From positions 1-61,401 of the forward strand of contig NZ_QOHO01000075.1 of NCBI RefSeq assembly GCF_003432035.1: 61,401 nucleotides of DNA. Reading direction: 5' to 3'. Both the position numbers and the translations under genes were made by a program. Source of the DNA: Lacrimispora amygdalina. GTDB taxonomy: Bacteria > Bacillota > Clostridia > Lachnospirales > Lachnospiraceae. Shown in pieces: positions 10,686 through 19,394 of this stretch. The notes under the pieces were generated by a model. The model made no database searches and had not been told where the DNA came from. It saw only the letters and a list, made by a program, of their open reading frames with translations. Numbering within the stretch: the first letter of the stretch is position 1; each line of letters starts with the position of its first letter.

Positions 10686-11807
10686 TTAAACAGCTGCCGC
10701 GTTAAAGTTAACAGGGAGAATTAAATAAATATATTTTCCCTCTTCATCCCGGATAAAGCACGGGGATTTGGGATTTAGCATATAAACTGTCACTTCTTCA
10801 TCATCAATGATCCTTAATGCATCGATTAAGAACTTTGGATTAAATCCAATCATGATGTCACTGCCAGTTTTATGAGTTGCTACCTGAGCATTCATGGATC
10901 CGAAGCTGGAATTCATGCGAAGTTCCATTTCCTGATCTTCAATGTTGATGATCAGAGGTTTCTTATCATTTTCCCTTACCAGGATGGTTGCCCGGTCAAG
11001 GCAGTCTAAAAGTTCTTTCTTGTTTACACTTACCTTGGTTTCATAATCACTGGACAACATTTGATCTATACGGAAATAATCGCCTTCTATCAGACGGGAT
11101 ACAACGATTGTATCATCAAATTCAAACAAAATATGGTTCGTACTAAAGAAGATAAGAACTTCTTTTTCGTTATCCCCACCAAGTATCTTGCTTATTTCAT
11201 TTAGAGTCTTGCCAGGAACAATGACTTTTATATCACGATATGTATCTTTTAATTCAATATTCCGAATGGAAATCCGGTGACCATCCAGAGAAACCACTTT
11301 CAGCTGGTTTCCGGTAACCTGAAACAGTTCTCCAGTCATCATCTTATTGCTGTCGTTCGGTGCGATGGAAAAGATGGTCTGTCTGATTACTTCTTTTAAG
11401 GAAAACTGGGATAAACAGATATAGTGATCCCTCTCAATATAAGGTAAGTACGCAAATTCTTCACCATCCCGGCCCTGTATATGGAAAATAGAGTTGTCAC
11501 AGGAAATGGTTGTAGTAAATTTTTCATCACTTTCAATCGTTACCATGGAGTCACCGGAAGAGGACAGCTTTCTGACGATTTCTGAAAGAAGCTTGGCTTC
11601 CAGAGCAATTTTTCCCCTCTCCAGGATGGTTCCATCCACCTTTGTCTCAATACCAAGTTCCATGTCATTGGCAGTGAGCTTAATTTCAGAACCGCTTGCA
11701 TCAATAAAGATGCATTCCAGGATGGACATGGTTGTTTTGCTGGGAACTGCTTTTAATACAATATTAATACCATTTAAAATGGCATCCTGCTTAAATGTCA
11801 GTTTCAT
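10686..11807 (-). CDS. dnaN: DNA polymerase III beta subunit (sliding clamp)
   Basis: The 373-residue protein forms the ring clamp that tethers the replicative polymerase. It begins MKLTFKQDAILNGINIVLKAVP and contains the typical LSLDGHR-like segment (VVSLDGHRISIR). It ends with the conserved YLILPVN stretch. The frame runs nine codons further upstream to a TTG at 11834, but ATG 11807 matches the family start and has AAAGGAG upstream. It lies between dnaA and yaaA, as usual at Firmicute origins. Confidence 0.97.
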   Translation of the reverse strand: MKLTFKQDAILNGINIVLKAVPSKTTMSILECIFIDASGSEIKLTANDMELGIETKVDGTILERGKIALEAKLLSEIVRKLSSSGDSMVTIESDEKFTTTISCDNSIFHIQGRDGEEFAYLPYIERDHYICLSQFSLKEVIRQTIFSIAPNDSNKMMTGELFQVTGNQLKVVSLDGHRISIRNIELKDTYRDIKVIVPGKTLNEISKILGGDNEKEVLIFFSTNHILFEFDDTIVVSRLIEGDYFRIDQMLSSDYETKVSVNKKELLDCLDRATILVRENDKKPLIINIEDQEMELRMNSSFGSMNAQVATHKTGSDIMIGFNPKFLIDALRIIDDEEVTVYMLNPKSPCFIRDEEGKYIYLILPVNFNAAAV

Positions 11808-12065
11808 AATTGTTGATAACTCCTTTGCTCTCAAAATAACAATAAATAGATAAATAATATAGTTTAATTTCGTCGTATTAGTAGTAGGGGCTGTGGGTTT
11901 GTGTAAAAGCCCTTATAACCGTTATAAAGCCTTAAGTTGTCCTGTTCATAACAATGTGAATAACGTCCACAAAACGTGAGGAAAAATGAAAGGTTATCCA
12001 CAGACTGATCAGAACACTTATGATCTGTCTAATTATCCACATGAAATTAACAGGTGATTCACACT
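11808..12065. promoter_or_regulatory. dnaA-dnaN intergenic region with DnaA boxes
   Basis: Perfect DnaA boxes (TTATNCACA) occur at 11955-11963 (minus), 11994-12002 (plus) and 12033-12041 (plus). One-mismatch boxes occur near 12051 and 12070, the latter inside the end of dnaA. A 15-bp palindrome (TTATAAC, one base, GTTATAA) sits at 11913-11927. The region matches the second, downstream DnaA-box cluster of bipartite Firmicute origins and should also hold the dnaN promoter, which I could not place with confidence. Confidence 0.8.
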
Positions 12066-13442
12066 CTATTGTGGATTAATTTTCTTTTTTAATATCTCAA
12101 TGGTGTTATTTAAGGATTCGTTCTTGTTTATATCTCCGGAGATCTTTTCAATACCATGGATGATGGTGGTATGATCTCTTCCTCCAAGGAATTTTCCAAT
12201 CATCTGCAGAGGGGTTCCAACCATCTCACGGCAGAGGTACATCACAATCTGGCGTGGATATACAATTTCCTTGTTGCGTTTCTGAGAACAGATATCAAGA
12301 GGAGTCAGACCATAGTGGTCGGCAACAACCTGAATAACCAGTTCAGGAGTGACTTCCCTTTTATCATTAGGAGATATAATATCTTTTAAGGCTTCTTCAG
12401 CCAGCTCTACGGTGATTTCCTTATTATCAAGGCGTGAGAGTGCAACGATTTTTGTCAGGGCGCCTTCCAGCTCCCGAATGTTGGATTTGATATTGGTTGC
12501 TATGTATTTGATAACCTCATTGTCGATGTTGTAGCCTTCCATCTCTTCTTTTTTGCGAAGGATGGCCATCCTGGTTTCATAATCAGGAGACTGTATATCC
12601 ACTGTTAAGCCCCATTCGAAACGGGAACGGAGACGTTCTTCCAGTGTTTCAATTTCCTTTGGCGGTTTATCAGATGAAATAATAATCTGCTTCTTCGCTT
12701 CATATAATGCATTAAATGTATGGAAGAATTCTTCCTGTGTACTTTCTTTACCGATGATAAACTGTATATCATCGATTAAAAGAACATCGTTATTTCTGTA
12801 CTTTTCCCTGAATTCAGTAGGAGAGAAGTTGTTCTTGTTTCGGATCGCATCGATCAGCTCGTTGGTGAATTTTTCACTGGTTACGTAGAGAACCTTTGCA
12901 TTCGGATTGTTCTTTAATATGAAATGACCGATGGAATGCATTAAGTGAGTTTTACCCAGTCCCACACCTCCATAGATAAAAAGAGGGTTATAAATTTCAC
13001 CGGGGGATTCTGCAACTGCTAAGGATGCTGCGTGTGCCAGATTATTATTAGCACCTACAACAAAAGTATCGAAGATATATTTCGGATTTAAATTAGCGTT
13101 TATGATCGCGGACTGACTGACCGCATTCACCGTATTTGTAATAAGTGTATTGCCTGCAGGAGCGGGAGCTGCTTCTTTTTGAATCTGATTTTCCACAACA
13201 AAATCGACGCTGCATTCAAAGCCAGTCACTTCTTCTATGGTTATTTTTAGAAGAAACCCGTATTTTTTACGGATGTATCCCAGAAATTCTACATCCGGTA
13301 CCGTGACGATTACCTTTTCTCCGTCAACGGTATGAACTTTTAGCGGGAGAAGCCAGGTTTTGAAAGAAACATCTGTAATTTCGTGCTCTTCTTTTAAATT
13401 CAATAAGATTTCGTCCCATTTTTCCTTTAACTTTTCTAACAT
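12066..13442 (-). CDS. dnaA: Chromosomal replication initiator protein DnaA
   Basis: The 458-residue initiator binds DnaA boxes and opens the origin. Domain I occupies about 1-80. Domain II is short and Ala/Pro-containing. The AAA+ domain III has Walker A GGVGLGKTH (about 158-166) and Walker B VLLIDDIQF (about 220-228). Domain IV carries the box-binding signature GGRDHTTIIHG. The frame continues upstream to 13472, but ATG 13442 has AGGAGA six bases before it and gives the standard N-terminus MLEKLKEKWDEIL. A sigma-A promoter and DnaA boxes lie just upstream, allowing autorepression. Confidence 0.98.
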   Translation of the reverse strand: MLEKLKEKWDEILLNLKEEHEITDVSFKTWLLPLKVHTVDGEKVIVTVPDVEFLGYIRKKYGFLLKITIEEVTGFECSVDFVVENQIQKEAAPAPAGNTLITNTVNAVSQSAIINANLNPKYIFDTFVVGANNNLAHAASLAVAESPGEIYNPLFIYGGVGLGKTHLMHSIGHFILKNNPNAKVLYVTSEKFTNELIDAIRNKNNFSPTEFREKYRNNDVLLIDDIQFIIGKESTQEEFFHTFNALYEAKKQIIISSDKPPKEIETLEERLRSRFEWGLTVDIQSPDYETRMAILRKKEEMEGYNIDNEVIKYIATNIKSNIRELEGALTKIVALSRLDNKEITVELAEEALKDIISPNDKREVTPELVIQVVADHYGLTPLDICSQKRNKEIVYPRQIVMYLCREMVGTPLQMIGKFLGGRDHTTIIHGIEKISGDINKNESLNNTIEILKKKINPQ

Positions 13443-13500
13443 TGTATGTCTCCTACATCTATTAAAATGCAAATATGCGCATTAGCCCAATCTACTGTTC

Positions 13501-13529
13501 ATTCTATACTATTTTGTAATAATTTTCAA
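13501..13529 (-). promoter_or_regulatory. dnaA promoter
   Basis: On the minus strand TTGAAA (13524-13529) and TAGAAT (13501-13506) are 17 bases apart, about 60 bases before the dnaA start. A perfect DnaA box lies 18 bases upstream of the -35, consistent with autoregulation. Confidence 0.6.
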
Positions 13530-13539
13530 TGATAATAGT

Positions 13540-13800
13540 AAAAAATTGTGGATAAGTGTGTGAAAGGGTTGTGAATTAGATGTTTATGGATTGTTGATAA
13601 ACATCCAGAGAGAAAGTTGTCCACAAAAAACAGGATTTTGAAAGTTAAGTTATTCACATCCGGGAAATACTGAATTTATCAAAATGTTCAGGACAGGCAT
13701 GTGCACAAAAAAAGGTTATCAAGATTCTATCCAGAGAGTTTTCCACAAGTTATCCCCATAATGTTGATAACTTTATGTAAATTAACAAAGAAATGTCGAT
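13540..13800. other. Chromosomal replication origin (oriC)
   Basis: This non-coding, AT-rich stretch upstream of dnaA has perfect DnaA boxes at 13547-13555 and 13650-13658. One-mismatch boxes occur at 13570-13578, 13592-13600, 13617-13625, 13739-13747, 13750-13758 and 13762-13770. A 9-bp dyad (GATGTTTAT...ATAAACATC) spans 13579-13605. AT-rich segments near 13670-13680 and 13760-13800 are candidates for duplex unwinding. Gene polarity switches here: replication genes run left, and rpmH onward run right. The unwinding element cannot be fixed by eye. Confidence 0.85.
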
Positions 13801-13813
13801 TTTATAGACAGGA

Positions 13814-13842
13814 TTGACGGATAATGGTCAGTTATGTATAAT
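13814..13842 (+). promoter_or_regulatory. Promoter of the ECF S-component gene
   Basis: TTGACG (13814-13819) and TATAAT (13837-13842) are 17 bases apart. The start codon follows 58 bases later with AGGAGG at 13889-13894. Confidence 0.75.
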
Positions 13843-13900
13843 GCAGATGTAACCACATGCATTGTATCTTATAAAAGAACAGTAGCACAGGAGGAAAAAT

Positions 13901-14530
13901 ATGAATACTGGAAACAAAACACGCGACATGGTACTGGCAGCTATATTTGTTGCCCTTATCATCATCATGGCGTTTACGCCCTTCGGATACATTCCTTTGG
14001 GATTTATGAACGCCACCATCATTCACGTTCCTGTCATTATTGGAGCCGTAATACTTGGACCAAAATATGGCGGATTTCTGGGAATGATTTTTGGACTGAC
14101 AAGTCTGTGGAAAAACACTAACATGCCAAATCCAACTTCGTTTGTCTTCTCACCATTTGTAAAAGTGGGAGAGTACGGGGGCAATCTGGGAAGCCTGGTT
14201 ATCTGTATGGTACCAAGAATTTTAATTGGAATCGTGGCGTATTATGTGTTTAAAGGAGTACTAAAAGCTTTAAAGGGAAGTAAGTTTAAAATGACTGCAG
14301 CACTTGCGGCGGCAGGAGTTGCCGGATCATTAACCAACACATTGCTGGTAATGAATCTGATTTATTTTCTTTTTGGTAAAGAGTACGGACAGGCAGCTAA
14401 GGGTCTGACGGAAGGGATTTATACAGTTATTATTGGAATTATCTGTATTAATGGGATTCCGGAGGCAATCGTTGCGGCGATTCTGACTGTTGCTATCACT
14501 CAGGCACTTTTTAAGGTAATGAGAAATTAA
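13901..14530 (+). CDS. ECF transporter S component (vitamin-type substrate-binding membrane protein)
   Basis: The 209-residue, highly hydrophobic protein has about six membrane segments. It matches the ECF substrate-capture subunit family, with the early TPFGYIPLGFMNATIIHVPV block and a KYGGFLGMIFGLTSLW loop. S components bind a vitamin or metal and dock to a shared EcfA-EcfA'-EcfT module, which is not in this window. The substrate cannot be told from sequence; pantothenate-type members look similar, but this is a guess. AGGAGG precedes the ATG. It is monocistronic between oriC and a bidirectional terminator. Confidence 0.8.
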   Translation: MNTGNKTRDMVLAAIFVALIIIMAFTPFGYIPLGFMNATIIHVPVIIGAVILGPKYGGFLGMIFGLTSLWKNTNMPNPTSFVFSPFVKVGEYGGNLGSLVICMVPRILIGIVAYYVFKGVLKALKGSKFKMTAALAAAGVAGSLTNTLLVMNLIYFLFGKEYGQAAKGLTEGIYTVIIGIICINGIPEAIVAAILTVAITQALFKVMRN

Positions 14531-14566
14531 TAAATGAATTACGTTTATTGAGTTAAAATAAGAATT

Positions 14567-14607
14567 AATAAAGTCTCCGGTAAATGAATCATGCCGGAGA
14601 CTTTATT
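14567..14607. terminator. Bidirectional terminator between convergent genes
   Basis: A 14-bp perfect stem (AATAAAGTCTCCGG with CCGGAGACTTTATT) encloses a 13-base loop. It is flanked by T-rich sequence on both sides. It lies between the plus-strand ECF gene and the minus-strand glycosidase and should serve both. Confidence 0.85.
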
Positions 14608-14611
14608 TGTT

Positions 14612-16057
14612 TTATGGTAATATTCCGTATGCTTTTATATTCCTTAAGTCAGCGTCAGCAGACAATTGCTTTATATAAAGAAGATTACCGGAAAGATCGG
14701 TTATGATCTTTAAATCCTTTCCTGATTGAAAAACTTTTTTTCCATCAATAAAAGCCAGAGCGCTTTTTCCATCATTTTGAATTTTAAATGAGTGATTTCC
14801 CCAGATCTGCTCATAGTTACTTTCATTTCCTCCGGCTGTTCCCCAGAAAATATGATTCCGTTCCAAGTGTACACCATACATACGGGAAGTATATTCCATA
14901 ACTGATAACATGGCTGGACCATAGGAATCCTGCAGACCATCCAGCGATATCAGGGATGGGGAACCTGTAAACGGATCATATTGCTGTACGAAAACACAGG
15001 AATCCCCAATGGCATGAAACAGTTTATTGCCCAGCTGGGGGATCAGATAATCATAGCCATAATTCTCAAGAGCCCGGATGGCCCTCTGATAGGTCAGGGC
15101 CTCACATTGTCCGCTCCAGTTATTCGTTTTTATATTACGGAAAAGAGGATCATTTACTGCGACAGATGGGAGAGGCATATAAGTCCAGAACTCATCTGGG
15201 TTTAATAAATGTTTTGTAACGAAACGTTCTGCCATGGATCTGGTAAAACTGTTCCAGTACATGGCTCTTAAATTATTGTGAAATAAAACATTTATAATAT
15301 TGTGGTTTTTATCACGGTCAAAGCAGGCATCTTTTGATTCGATCCAGAGATAGTCTTTTATGGCTTTCTGGATGGCTATTGCTTTTTTTTTCCATTCGTA
15401 TTTACGGTTTTCATTACCTTGTATAGAGCTGATTATGGAAAGAGTTTCTCTGGCAGAGTAAGAAAAACTCATAATATCCAGAGAGGCCATGGGAACAGCT
15501 TTACAATCTGTGGGAGGAATCTCTTTACTCCAGGAATCGGGAGCATCATGATAGCGAAGTGCATGATCCTCGCCGGTATCGTATTTACACCAGCTTTCCA
15601 GACAGCCGTCACCGTCTGAATCTCTGGTTCTCCATAAATAGGAATCAAATTTTTCTAAAGTGAGGTAAAGAAGCGTTAGATATTCTTCATCTTTACCCAT
15701 TAAGTAATACATGTTAAGAGCAGAAGAGGGGAAACAAAAGCCCTGAAATTTATCAAACTGAGGAGTGATCCGATTGTTGAGTAAAGCGATGCTTCCGGGA
15801 AAACGGCCATCCGGCCTTTGATGTTCCATGAAAAGAAGCTGGTTATTAAGCCCTGCCTCCATATTACGTTTGGCATACATTTCTCCGCCCATAGGCTGGG
15901 TCTCCAGCCATATTTTTTCATATCCCCCTCCTTCTATCAGGACGAGCCGGTTCTCAAACATTTTTAAATTATTCAGAGTTTTTCTTTCTGCAGAATCCAT
16001 CAGTTTTTGCAAAAGTTCATTGGATGTCTGAAATGATACACTGGTTTCGATTTTCAC
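14612..16057 (-). CDS. (alpha/alpha)6-barrel glycoside hydrolase, MGH1/GH63-like
   Basis: The 481-residue cytosolic protein lacks a signal peptide. It resembles mannosylglycerate hydrolase/GH63-type toroidal glycosidases: TRDSDGDGCLESW near residue 144, WTYMPLPSVAVNDPLF near 298 and NNWSGQCEALTYQRAIRALE near 320. Hydrolysis of an imported oligosaccharide is likely, but the substrate is unknown. The start is GTG (16055-16057) with AGAGAGG 7 bases upstream. It is the last gene of the ABC-transporter operon, 23 bases after the second permease, and ends at a strong hairpin. Confidence 0.7.
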   Translation of the reverse strand: MKIETSVSFQTSNELLQKLMDSAERKTLNNLKMFENRLVLIEGGGYEKIWLETQPMGGEMYAKRNMEAGLNNQLLFMEHQRPDGRFPGSIALLNNRITPQFDKFQGFCFPSSALNMYYLMGKDEEYLTLLYLTLEKFDSYLWRTRDSDGDGCLESWCKYDTGEDHALRYHDAPDSWSKEIPPTDCKAVPMASLDIMSFSYSARETLSIISSIQGNENRKYEWKKKAIAIQKAIKDYLWIESKDACFDRDKNHNIINVLFHNNLRAMYWNSFTRSMAERFVTKHLLNPDEFWTYMPLPSVAVNDPLFRNIKTNNWSGQCEALTYQRAIRALENYGYDYLIPQLGNKLFHAIGDSCVFVQQYDPFTGSPSLISLDGLQDSYGPAMLSVMEYTSRMYGVHLERNHIFWGTAGGNESNYEQIWGNHSFKIQNDGKSALAFIDGKKVFQSGKDLKIITDLSGNLLYIKQLSADADLRNIKAYGILP

Positions 16058-16080
16058 GTTTTTTCCTCTCTGTATGTTTA

Positions 16081-16923
16081 TTATCCTTTGATCCCACTTC
16101 CGCTGATTCCTTCCACCAGATAACGGTTAAAGAATAAGAAGATCAGAAATACGGGGATCAATGAGAGCGTGGACATGGCAAACATTGCTCCATAATCGGT
16201 TGTGGATGTTGAATCTGCAAAATTTTTTATTGCTATAGAAGCAGTATACATGCGGGGCTTACTTAAATAAATCATGGGAGACATAAAATCATCCCATTTC
16301 CAGTAAAACTGAATAATGACTGTGGTTACAATGGATGGTTTCAAAAGAGGAAGAAAAATTCTGGTAAATATGGAATATTTGCTGCAGCCGTCTATAATTG
16401 CAGCTTCATCAAGGTCCTTTGGTATTCCGGCACCAAATTGCATCATCTGATAGATGAAAAATGCCTGACCGAAAAAATGGGGAAGTATAAGCGGAATATA
16501 GGTTCCTACAAAGCCAAGTTTATTATAAATAATGTATTGGGGTACCAGAATAATCTGGGCCGGAAGCATCATGGTGCAGATCATTGACATAAACCAGATG
16601 TTGCGTCCTTTAAAGCTTACCCTGGAAAATGCATAAGCAACACAGGATGATGACAGAACAGTTGCAAGTGTGGAAACAGATGCGATAAAAAATGAATTGG
16701 AAAAAAAGGTTTGAAAGGTAATACCTCCGAAACCCTTAAAGCCAGTAAAAAAATTGGAAAATCTCCACTGGGGTGGAATTAAACTCATTCCTCCATTTAA
16801 TAGTTCTGTATTATTTTTAAGTGAGCCGCTGACCATCCAGAGAACCGGATAAATCATCAGCAATCCAAGAACACAGACGAATAAATGATAGACAGAAGCC
16901 TGTATTTTATGTTTGTTTGTCAT
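16081..16923 (-). CDS. Carbohydrate ABC transporter permease (MalG type)
   Basis: This 280-residue inner-membrane protein has about six membrane segments. The EAA loop that docks the ATPase is visible (LDEAAIIDGCSKYSIFTRIF, about 185-204). It forms the channel with the permease encoded 13 bases upstream. GGAGG precedes the ATG. No ATP-binding subunit is encoded in the cluster, so a shared MsmX-type ATPase elsewhere is probably used. Confidence 0.92.
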   Translation of the reverse strand: MTNKHKIQASVYHLFVCVLGLLMIYPVLWMVSGSLKNNTELLNGGMSLIPPQWRFSNFFTGFKGFGGITFQTFFSNSFFIASVSTLATVLSSSCVAYAFSRVSFKGRNIWFMSMICTMMLPAQIILVPQYIIYNKLGFVGTYIPLILPHFFGQAFFIYQMMQFGAGIPKDLDEAAIIDGCSKYSIFTRIFLPLLKPSIVTTVIIQFYWKWDDFMSPMIYLSKPRMYTASIAIKNFADSTSTTDYGAMFAMSTLSLIPVFLIFLFFNRYLVEGISGSGIKG

Positions 16924-16936
16924 GTTATTATCCTCC

Positions 16937-17842
16937 TTATTGGTCTGCTTCTGTAAATACCCAGAATTTTGATGTCTTAAATAGCAGGAATGTAATAATG
17001 CTTATTAAAGCCAGCATGACCCAGGACATGGCACTGGCGTATCCCATGTTGGACCATTTAAAGGCATGATTGTAAACGTAGAGCGCGTAAAAATTAGTGG
17101 AATCATTGGGACCGCCCTGTGTAATTACGAAAGCCTGGGTAAATGCCATAAAGGCAGTGATGGTCTGCATGATGAGATTATATAAAATAATGGGGGAGAG
17201 GCAGGGGAGTGTGATTGCTTTAAATCTCTGCCATTTGTTTGCACCATCAATTTCAGCAGCTTCGTAGTAAGTTGGAGAAATTTCTTTTAATCCGGCAGCA
17301 AAAATAATCATAGAAGAGCCAAATTGCCAGACAGACATGAGAACGAGTATTCCCATTGCCAGATGGGGTTCACCCAGCCAGGAGAGCTTTGGAAAACCAA
17401 GTGAGGCCAGAATGGTGTTTGCCAGACCTTTTCTAGAAAAAATGGTTTTCCAGACAAGTGCAACGGCAATGCTTCCTCCGATCAGGGATGGGACGTAGTA
17501 AAGAGAGCGGTAAAAGGTTACTCCCCTCCGTTTCTGAGTTAGAAGATATGCGATAAAAAGGGCAAATATCAGTTTGGAAGGAACGGAAGTAATGACATAA
17601 ATAAGGGTTACTTTTACCGAATTCAGAAAACGGTCATCAGAAAATAGATTTCTATAGTTACCAAGTCCTACAAATACCGGATTTTGCCCAAGCTTATAGT
17701 TGGTCATGGAATAATACATTGATACGAGAACCGGAATCAATGTAAAAGCAAAAAATCCGAAAAGAAAAGGGAAGGAAAAAACATAACCTACGGTATTGTT
17801 GTGATAAAGGATTTTTTTCCAGTTATTTTTTTGTTCGTTCAT
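16937..17842 (-). CDS. Sugar ABC transporter permease (MalF type)
   Basis: The 301-residue membrane protein has about six hydrophobic helices and an EAA loop (YYEAAEIDGANKWQRFKAI, about 213-231). It is the partner of the MalG-type permease. The start has AAGGAGG upstream. It lies between the binding-protein gene and the second permease and is clearly cotranscribed with both. Confidence 0.92.
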   Translation of the reverse strand: MNEQKNNWKKILYHNNTVGYVFSFPFLFGFFAFTLIPVLVSMYYSMTNYKLGQNPVFVGLGNYRNLFSDDRFLNSVKVTLIYVITSVPSKLIFALFIAYLLTQKRRGVTFYRSLYYVPSLIGGSIAVALVWKTIFSRKGLANTILASLGFPKLSWLGEPHLAMGILVLMSVWQFGSSMIIFAAGLKEISPTYYEAAEIDGANKWQRFKAITLPCLSPIILYNLIMQTITAFMAFTQAFVITQGGPNDSTNFYALYVYNHAFKWSNMGYASAMSWVMLALISIITFLLFKTSKFWVFTEADQ

Positions 17843-17911
17843 TGTTTATTACCTCCTTTTTTCCATAGGAAAGGCAGGCAAAGAGAATCCTTACCTGCCT
17901 CTTCATTATAC

Positions 17912-19225
17912 TTAAGGCTGAAATTTTGACTTGGAAAAATCCAATAATTGTTTTGCTGCATCTTCCGGTGTTACATCGCCATACTGCACTTTTTCAATCA
18001 GAAGTTTATATTGGTCTTCAATCTCAGCTTTTGGATCAGGGCTTATAACATTGCTGTTTTCTTTTGGAAAATTTCCTATTTTATCAACAAAATCATAGAT
18101 GATTCTGCCGGAGTCATCTGCCTGTGAAACCACAGCTTCTCTTACCTTAGACATGATAGGAACTCCACGTTCTCCATTTAATATTTTATTAGCTTCAATG
18201 TCATTGACAAAAAAGTTAATAAATTTAGCTGCTTCTTCCTTTGCTTTGGAATTACTGGAAATACAAAGCTGCTGTGAGGACTGGACTCCCATTCCATAAG
18301 GACCGTTTTTGGTTAATCTTGGTACAGGGGCAATTTTAATTTCCCTGCCGGAGGCATGAACAATGGAAGAAACCTGATTGGAGGTAACCCAGGTCATCGC
18401 TGCATCCCCGGTTACCAGATAATCTCCCTCTATGTCTTTAATTTCTTTTATAGCCCCGGCATCCGGATAGGCTCCGGCGTCTGTCAGTTCTTTGATCATC
18501 TTTAAGTAGTCTGCAAAGGGGGAGGGATCCTCTGATTCTATGCCGTCATTGGTTTTCTTAAAGAAATTTGCATCTTTTTTCGTCTGTGAGGCTCGCATGG
18601 TTACACCTGCTATAAAATGATCAATTTTTGAACTTCCGTATATACCGAGTTTTTCTTTTATGGTGATGCAGTCTTTTTTCCAGTCATCCCAGGTCCAGTC
18701 ATTGTCAGGTTCAGGCAAGCCGGCTTTTTGAAATAATTCCGGGTCATAAGCAATTCCATAGGTGTTTGTACCAATGGATATACCAATCTGAGAACCTTTA
18801 CTGTCTTTTGTTGTTGCCAGAAAATTTTCGGTCGTATCACTGGTATTAATAATTCCGTCTTTTATATATCCATCCAGTGGTTCTATATTTTTGATGTATT
18901 TGGGAAAGTTTCCACCCAGCTGAAATATATCCCAGACATCGTCAGCAGCAACCAAAGTATCAAGCTTGGTAAAGTAACTGTCAAAATCGTAAAATTCTGC
19001 TTCAATATGTACACCTGGATTCTGTGATTCGTAAAGCTCTATAACCTTGTTTGTAGCGTCATGTCTTGTCTGAGAACCCCACCACGCCATGCGGAGAGTT
19101 ATCTGATTTCCGGTATCCTGGGAAACTGACGCAGAAGATGCTGCAGGTTTGTTTCCGGAGCAGCCGGCAAGAGAAAAAGTCATCAGACCAGACAGAAACA
19201 GTGCGGTAAGCTTTTTTGTTTTCAT
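17912..19225 (-). CDS. Extracellular sugar-binding lipoprotein of an ABC transporter
   Basis: The 437-residue protein starts with a lipoprotein signal (lipobox SLAGC, lipidated Cys22). It has the family-1 solute-binding fold (LRMAWWGSQTRHDATNKVIELYESQNPGV). It should capture an oligosaccharide outside the cell and deliver it to the two permeases downstream. AGGAGGATAT precedes the ATG. Its ligand is not predictable. The flanking GH43 and toroidal glycosidase suggest a plant-derived or xylan/arabinan-type glycan, which is inference. Confidence 0.92.
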   Translation of the reverse strand: MKTKKLTALFLSGLMTFSLAGCSGNKPAASSASVSQDTGNQITLRMAWWGSQTRHDATNKVIELYESQNPGVHIEAEFYDFDSYFTKLDTLVAADDVWDIFQLGGNFPKYIKNIEPLDGYIKDGIINTSDTTENFLATTKDSKGSQIGISIGTNTYGIAYDPELFQKAGLPEPDNDWTWDDWKKDCITIKEKLGIYGSSKIDHFIAGVTMRASQTKKDANFFKKTNDGIESEDPSPFADYLKMIKELTDAGAYPDAGAIKEIKDIEGDYLVTGDAAMTWVTSNQVSSIVHASGREIKIAPVPRLTKNGPYGMGVQSSQQLCISSNSKAKEEAAKFINFFVNDIEANKILNGERGVPIMSKVREAVVSQADDSGRIIYDFVDKIGNFPKENSNVISPDPKAEIEDQYKLLIEKVQYGDVTPEDAAKQLLDFSKSKFQP

Positions 19226-19307
19226 ATATCCTCCTATAGTGATTACTTTGAAAAATATTGTGAAAATGTACTAATGATAAAATCCGGATTTGCTTTTATA
19301 TAGGTGT

Positions 19308-19336
19308 ATTTTAATATTAATCAGAGATAATCACAA
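19308..19336 (-). promoter_or_regulatory. Putative promoter of the binding-protein operon
   Basis: On the minus strand TTGTGA (19331-19336) and TAAAAT (19308-19313) are 17 bases apart in the gap between the AraC gene and the binding-protein gene. The weak -35 fits activator dependence. Confidence 0.4.
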
Positions 19337-19394
19337 TACATTTGGAAGAATGCCTCAATACATCAAAAAAAACCTTGAATTTGCACTAAATTTA

